In this document: positions 57,000 to 60,828 of the stretch, piece by piece
How the letters are laid out: each line of letters begins with the position of its first letter
How positions within the stretch are numbered: position 1 is the first letter of the stretch
DNA from: Nocardiopsis listeri NBRC 13360
Lineage (GTDB): Bacteria; Actinomycetota; Actinomycetes; Streptosporangiales; Streptosporangiaceae
Direction: 5' to 3'
NCBI RefSeq assembly: GCF_001570765.1
Contig: NZ_BCSH01000052.1
Location: 1-60,828, forward strand
DNA length: 60,828 nucleotides
Made by a program: the position numbers and the translations under genes
The notes under the pieces: model-generated
The model's input: only the letters and a program-made list of their open reading frames with translations
The model's database searches: none
Told to the model about the DNA's origin: nothing

Positions 57000-57425
57000 G
57001 TGGGAAGGCATAGGAATGATCCGCGAGGCGCCGGCCAGGTGATGGCCATCGTCGGAGCCGTCCTGCTATTGGTCACTCTTGTGGCCCTCGGCGGGTACTT
57101 CTTGTACCGATCGCTGCCCGGAACGGGTGCGGGCGTCAGCGCCAACGCCTCCGAGGCCGCGGCCGAGCCGGTGGACTCCAGCGACATGGGCGCTCTGTAC
57201 ATACGTGTGGTGGGCGAGTCCAGCGACGTGTTCGTCCGGGTACCCGGCGGCGACGTGCTCATGGACCAGGAACTACAGCAGGGCAACTCCGTGCACTACA
57301 CGGAGAACGCACAAGGCCTCGAGGTCAGCATCGGAGACCCGAGCGCCGTCGAGGTCTACGTCAACGGCGTCGAACAGGACGTCTCCGACAAGGACCCCGA
57401 CCACAGCTTCACCCTGACCCCCTGA
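57000..57425 (+). CDS. Membrane-anchored protein, RodZ-C-like (DUF4115) domain
   Basis: The 141-aa protein (GTG 57000; ATG 57042 also possible) has a transmembrane helix (MAIVGAVLLLVTLVALGGYF) and an extracytoplasmic domain, LYIRVVGESSDVFVRVPGGD to GLEVSIGDPSAVEVYVNG. That domain resembles the DUF4115 beta domain found at the C-terminus of RodZ and in small standalone proteins. The function is probably cell-envelope related. Ribosome sites are weak and the start is uncertain. Confidence 0.6.
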   Translation: MGRHRNDPRGAGQVMAIVGAVLLLVTLVALGGYFLYRSLPGTGAGVSANASEAAAEPVDSSDMGALYIRVVGESSDVFVRVPGGDVLMDQELQQGNSVHYTENAQGLEVSIGDPSAVEVYVNGVEQDVSDKDPDHSFTLTP

Positions 57426-57517
57426 TTCGCCCCCAGACCCCCGATACCCTGAGCCCCGAGCACGCGATCCCTTCGAGGGCTCCGGGGCGGGGCCGGTCGA
57501 GACCCCGCCCGCCGAGG

Positions 57518-58051
57518 TCACACGTCCAGGTCGGACACCTCGAAGACGGGCCGGTACTCCAGACCCTCCTCCTCCAGGCGGGCACGCGCGCCACGGTCCA
57601 CGATCAGCGCGACCGCCACCACCTCGGCCCCGGCCTCCCGCAAGGCCTCCACCGCGGTCAGCACCGAACCGCCGGTCGTGGAGGTGTCCTCCAACGCCAG
57701 CACTCGACGCCCCGCGACGTCGGGGCCCTCGATCCGACGCTGTAGACCATGTGCCTTGCCCGCCTTGCGCACCACGAAGGCGTCCAGCCTGCGCCCCCGC
57801 GCGTGCGCGGCGTGCACCATGGCGGTGGCCACCGGATCCGCGCCCAGGGTCAGACCGCCCACCGCGTCGAACTCCAGGTCCGCGACGGTGTCCAGCAGGA
57901 CCGAACCGACAAGCGGCGCGGCCTCCCCGTCCAGGGTGATCCGGCGCAGGTCGACGTAGTAGTCGGCCTCCTTACCGGAGGAGAGGGTCACCTTGCCGCG
58001 CACGACCGCCTTATCGTTGATCTGGCGCAGGAGTTCATCACGTTCGCTCAT
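57518..58051 (-). CDS. pyrE: Orotate phosphoribosyltransferase
   Basis: PyrE converts orotate and PRPP to OMP in pyrimidine synthesis. The 177-aa protein shows LSSGKEADYYVDLRR, the orotate region GGLTLGADPVATAM and the PRPP motif VLALEDTSTTGGSVLTAVEA. The usual acidic pair of the PRPP loop is ED here (VALEDTST), as in many actinobacterial PyrE. Length matches the short actinobacterial form. It is divergent from cutA. Confidence 0.95.
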   Translation of the reverse strand: MSERDELLRQINDKAVVRGKVTLSSGKEADYYVDLRRITLDGEAAPLVGSVLLDTVADLEFDAVGGLTLGADPVATAMVHAAHARGRRLDAFVVRKAGKAHGLQRRIEGPDVAGRRVLALEDTSTTGGSVLTAVEALREAGAEVVAVALIVDRGARARLEEEGLEYRPVFEVSDLDV

Positions 58052-58118
58052 GATCAGTGAGCCTAGAACACCCGGTGGGGGCCCGCGGAACCGGTATCCC
58101 ACCTCGAAGGAGGCGACC

Positions 58119-58460
58119 TTGTCCGAGAGTACGGACGTCGTGAGGGTGGAGACCACCGTCGATGCTCGAGAGGGGGCCGAACGGTTGGCCGGTTCGGTCG
58201 TCGAACACCACCTGGCGGCGTGCGCGCAGGTGGGTGGACCCATCCGTAGTTTCTACCGCTGGGAGAACGCGGTGCGATCCGACGAGGAGTGGATGGTCGT
58301 GATCAAGACCACCGCCGACCGCCTGGACGACCTGGTCGCCCACCTGGTGGAGGCGCACCCCTACGACGTGCCCGAGATCGTCGCCGTGCCGGTCACCGGT
58401 GGAAACCCCGAGTACCTGTCCTGGGTGCGGGACGAGACCCGCGGGAGTGGCGACGCGTGA
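58119..58460 (+). CDS. cutA: CutA1-family protein (divalent cation tolerance)
   Basis: A 113-aa CutA1, a trimeric ferredoxin-like-fold protein associated with metal tolerance. Conserved features are EHHLAACAQVGGPIRSFYRW (with the usual CxQV and YxW) and VEAHPYDVPEIVAVPVTGGN with EYLSW. The TTG start at 58119 has a perfect AAGGAGG 6 nt upstream; the longer frame beginning 57993 lies in the pyrE antisense and is not used. Its stop overlaps the start of the next gene. Confidence 0.9.
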   Translation: MSESTDVVRVETTVDAREGAERLAGSVVEHHLAACAQVGGPIRSFYRWENAVRSDEEWMVVIKTTADRLDDLVAHLVEAHPYDVPEIVAVPVTGGNPEYLSWVRDETRGSGDA

Positions 58461-59038
58461 TCGCCGTCCTCCTGCCCCCCACCCTCGGAGTGCCCTTCAT
58501 CCTGCCCGGAGCGGAGAAGGCCCTCGTCGACACCGGACACCACCCGGTCCTGCCGGAGGTGATCGGCGACGACGCCCCACCGCACGGCGCCCGCTACGTG
58601 GCCCTCGCCAGCCTGGAGATCAACCGCCTGGTCGCCACGGAAGCGCCCATCGTCCTGGTGGCCCAGGGCGACACGGGTCCACTACTCGGTGCGGTGGGGG
58701 CCGCCCAGCGCGCAGCCCACCGTCCGGTCCTGGGCTACGTGCTGGTGGACGCTCCACTGCCACGCCCCGGAAGCCCCACACGCGCGGAGATCGCGCGTAC
58801 CCAGGGGCTGGCCGACCTGCCCGTCCCGGACGAGGAACCCGGCACCTATCGGAGCGAGCACCTGCCCACCGTCCCGGATTGGCCGGACGCGCCCTGTGGA
58901 TACCTGCTGACCGACCCCGCCTACGCCCATCCGGCGCATCTGGCCGGCATGCGCGGGTGGCAGGTCCAAGACGCGACGGCCGCCCCGGAAACGGCCGCCG
59001 AGGCGCTGGCGGAGCTCGTCGCCGAACTCTTGCGCTGA
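58457..59038 (+). CDS. Alpha/beta-hydrolase-like protein with altered nucleophile site
   Basis: The 193-aa protein starts GTG inside the cutA stop (VIAVLLPPTLGVPFILPG). The fold looks like a small alpha/beta hydrolase: the strand-elbow is IVLVAQGDTGPLLGAVG, where GxSxG would be expected and reads AQGDT, without a serine. The C-terminal part has HPAHLAGMRGW. It is therefore probably non-hydrolytic or uses another residue. Translational coupling to cutA suggests a shared operon, but the function is unknown. Confidence 0.65.
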   Translation: MIAVLLPPTLGVPFILPGAEKALVDTGHHPVLPEVIGDDAPPHGARYVALASLEINRLVATEAPIVLVAQGDTGPLLGAVGAAQRAAHRPVLGYVLVDAPLPRPGSPTRAEIARTQGLADLPVPDEEPGTYRSEHLPTVPDWPDAPCGYLLTDPAYAHPAHLAGMRGWQVQDATAAPETAAEALAELVAELLR

Positions 59039-59088
59039 GCGGACAAAACCAGGTGACAGAGTGTGTCGGCGGCAGCAGAATTCCGGAC

Positions 59089-59745
59089 ATGATCGCCGAC
59101 CACTTTCCCCCGATGGGGATACGCCTGACCACGCCCCGACTCACCTTGCGGATGCCGACCGACTCCGACCTCGTGGCGCTGGCCGAGGCCGCCGTGGCCG
59201 GTGTGCACGACCCGGACACCATGCCGTTCATCTTCCCCTGGACCGACCAGCCTCCGAAGCGGTTGGCCCAGGGCGTGATCCAGCACAACTGGCGGACCCT
59301 GGGGTCCTGGACACCCGAGTCGTGGTGCTTCAACGGGATCGTCGAGTTCGAGGGCCGGGTGGTCGGTATCCAGGACATGAGGGCCAGGGACTTCGCGACC
59401 CTGCGCCAGGTGGGCACCGGTTCGTGGCTGACCCGGAGCGCGCAGGGCCGTGGGATCGGTACCGAGATGCGCGCCGCCGTCCTGCACCTGGCGTTCGAGG
59501 GGCTCGACGCGCTGGACGCGACCACGGGCATGTTCGAGACGTCCCTGGCGTCCCAGGGCGTCACCCGAAAGCTGGGGTATCGGCCGGACGGCGTCCACTA
59601 CGTCCAGGTGCGCGGTGAGCGGGTCCGGGAACTGCGGTACCGGTTGACCAGGCAGGACTGGGAGAAGCACCGGACGGTCCCGGTCGAGGTCGAGGGTTTG
59701 GAGCCCGCGCTGGCCCACTTCGGGCTGGGCGACCCGCCCGACTGA
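59089..59745 (+). CDS. GNAT-family N-acetyltransferase (RimJ/RimL-like)
   Basis: A 218-aa protein with TTPRLTLRMPTDSDLVALAE at the N-terminus, typical of RimJ/RimL-type acetyltransferases. The acetyl-CoA motif is GTGSWLTRSAQGRGIGTEMR (Q-G-R-G-I-G) and is complete. It probably acetylates an amino group; the substrate is unknown. The start is ATG 59089; the frame is open further upstream, but similarity begins at this Met. It follows the hydrolase-like gene by 50 bp. Confidence 0.88.
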   Translation: MIADHFPPMGIRLTTPRLTLRMPTDSDLVALAEAAVAGVHDPDTMPFIFPWTDQPPKRLAQGVIQHNWRTLGSWTPESWCFNGIVEFEGRVVGIQDMRARDFATLRQVGTGSWLTRSAQGRGIGTEMRAAVLHLAFEGLDALDATTGMFETSLASQGVTRKLGYRPDGVHYVQVRGERVRELRYRLTRQDWEKHRTVPVEVEGLEPALAHFGLGDPPD

Positions 59746-59836
59746 CTTCACCCCCGTGTCTGGTGAAGGCGGTAGGGCGCGTGCTTTCCTTGACGGGTGC
59801 TCGCGCACGAGGCCGGACCGAACGGGGAGGCATGCG

Positions 59837-60124
59837 ATGAACGACCACGTGCACGGAGGGTTCGTGCCGGGAGTTGCCTTCGGCATCCCGGCGGCCCCGT
59901 ACGCGGTCACCCGGCCCGGGCCCCGTCAGCCCACCGCGCCCAACCACGCGCCGGGAAGCCCGAACGAACCGCTCTGGCCTCAGCCCGTTCCCCGGCCCAT
60001 GCCCCGGAGACCCACCCGAGGTCCCCTCGCGGCCGACGCCTACGCTGATGCCTTCCTCAACGGAAGACCCCACCCGTACGCCGCCCCGCGTCACCCGGTG
60101 CGCCCGCGTTCGAGCCACCGATAG
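59837..60124 (+). CDS. Proline-rich small hypothetical protein
   Basis: A 95-aa protein, ATG 59837 with GGGGAGG 6 nt upstream. It is very rich in Pro and Arg (WPQPVPRPMPRRPTRGPLAA), without membrane helix, Cys or domain. Such short Pro-rich proteins are annotated as hypothetical in actinomycetes. The good ribosome site and clean third-position bias support expression; the function is unknown. Confidence 0.5.
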   Translation: MNDHVHGGFVPGVAFGIPAAPYAVTRPGPRQPTAPNHAPGSPNEPLWPQPVPRPMPRRPTRGPLAADAYADAFLNGRPHPYAAPRHPVRPRSSHR

Positions 60125-60147
60125 GCCCTCCCGGATACGGGCGAGGA

Positions 60148-60579
60148 TCAGTCCTGCTCGGCTTCGCGGAGCTTTTCCCGGAGCCAGTCGGGGATGTGCT
60201 CGGGGTCCCGAGGAAATCGTTGAAGGTCGTTGTAATAGTCTATGGGGCTTGGCATTGGAGGCTCGGTCAGGGCCTCCTGGTCATAATTGAAATCGGTAGA
60301 GTAGGAAGCCGGTGGGGTGATATGATAGGTGGCTGAAAACCATGTTCCCTTGTCTGGTCTGCACATGGCATTTCGCAAGGATTCAAACTGCATGCTGAGT
60401 TTAGCTGAGATCCAAAAATGGTCTTTGGAGCCATTTGGCGTTATGGCGTAATTCCATATTTCTCCGAAGTGATCAATGAAGGCCGCAGTGCACTCGATCC
60501 TTTGCCACCCTTCGGGGGCAAACTCAAGAAGTATCTGACCAATCCTGTTGAGATGCAGGATCTCATCGGTTTTGTCCAT
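60148..60579 (-). CDS. YezG-type (DUF600) immunity protein, orphan
   Basis: A 143-aa protein beginning MDKTDEILHLNRIGQILLEF. The C-terminal TDFNYDQEA and YYNDLQRFPRDPEHIPDWL are typical of the YezG/DUF600 immunity family, which neutralises nuclease-type polymorphic toxins. ATG 60579 has GAGGAGAG upstream. The stretch 60230-60580 is clearly A/T-richer than the rest of the window, a sign of recent transfer. Any cognate toxin would be outside the window to the right, or lost; the adjacent 240 bases contain no recognisable toxin tail. Confidence 0.78.
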   Translation of the reverse strand: MDKTDEILHLNRIGQILLEFAPEGWQRIECTAAFIDHFGEIWNYAITPNGSKDHFWISAKLSMQFESLRNAMCRPDKGTWFSATYHITPPASYSTDFNYDQEALTEPPMPSPIDYYNDLQRFPRDPEHIPDWLREKLREAEQD

Positions 60580-60828
60580 GGATCTCTCCTCGAAGAGACG
60601 TTTTCGGAGGGCGTCGCCGGGTGCCATGGTCCCGGAACGCAAGAGTGTTCGACCGGTGTTCGGTTTGCTGGGGACGGGATCAGCCCTGATCGAGGAGGAC
60701 GGTTGGACGAGGCGGGCGGCGTCGACGTGGGGGACTCTTGTGCTCAGTTCCATCATCGGGTCGGTCCCTAGCCCAAGTAGCCCATGAGTCCCTGGAAACG
60801 TCGCCATAGTTCCCGTGGTTCCCCTTCT

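Noticed and set aside
60580..60807. N-terminal extension of the immunity protein to 219 residues
   Set aside because: The internal ATG at 60579 has an excellent ribosome site and family similarity begins there; the upstream translation is unrelated.

Overview
The window is about 70% G+C with strong G/C preference at third codon positions, GTG and TTG starts, SigE-type ECF sigma factors, a ROK regulator, DUF3151 and drrAB-type transporters. This is chromosomal DNA of an actinomycete; gene content suggests the Nocardiopsis / Streptosporangiales side. That placement is an inference, since no rRNA or marker-gene search could be run.

Left part (1-13 kb): an IS982-like transposase remnant abuts a DUF418 membrane-protein gene that is both frameshifted and truncated. 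Then come dhaK-dhaL (dihydroxyacetone kinase), an SDR oxidoreductase, a three-gene ABC-2 exporter operon, two membrane proteins, a 1.9-kb stretch with no convincing gene, and a GAF-GAF sensor kinase of the DevS/DosS type.

13-24.5 kb: two exported low-complexity proteins, an LCP cell-wall glycopolymer transferase with a long acidic cytoplasmic tail, a membrane-anchored basic-tail protein, and a complete Entner-Doudoroff operon (zwf-edd-eda) with a divergent ROK regulator. Inverted repeats that could act as terminators follow several of these genes.

24.5-40.7 kb: a drrAB-like exporter with its TetR regulator and a strong palindromic operator, then DNA and nucleotide repair genes (Nudix, Tag), GNAT and VOC enzymes and several decayed ABC/TetR remnants. 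Next are an orphan substrate-binding protein, an M3 oligopeptidase, a homologue of the thiostrepton-resistance 23S rRNA methyltransferase, glycerol dehydrogenase (which could feed dhaKL), a CPBP protease, a two-component system and tRNA-Ser(GCU).

40.7-60.8 kb: an ECF sigma factor divergent from a Cys-rich exported protein plus a MauE-like membrane protein, a lipoprotein, a HisC-type aminotransferase, a regulator and murA. Core purine genes purD and purA follow, with a purC C-terminal remnant beside them. A four-gene set follows (small secreted Cys protein, ABC ATPase, two membrane proteins). Then come fba with a DasR-type palindrome at its promoter, pyrE, cutA, GNAT genes and, at the right edge, an AT-rich YezG-type immunity gene.

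The window is mostly housekeeping and central carbon metabolism, interspersed with at least seven broken genes. The most interesting leads are the thiostrepton-resistance-type methyltransferase without a visible thiopeptide cluster, the secreted-peptide/ABC set at 52.2-55.4 kb, the sigma/Cys-rich/MauE locus, and the regulatory palindromes.
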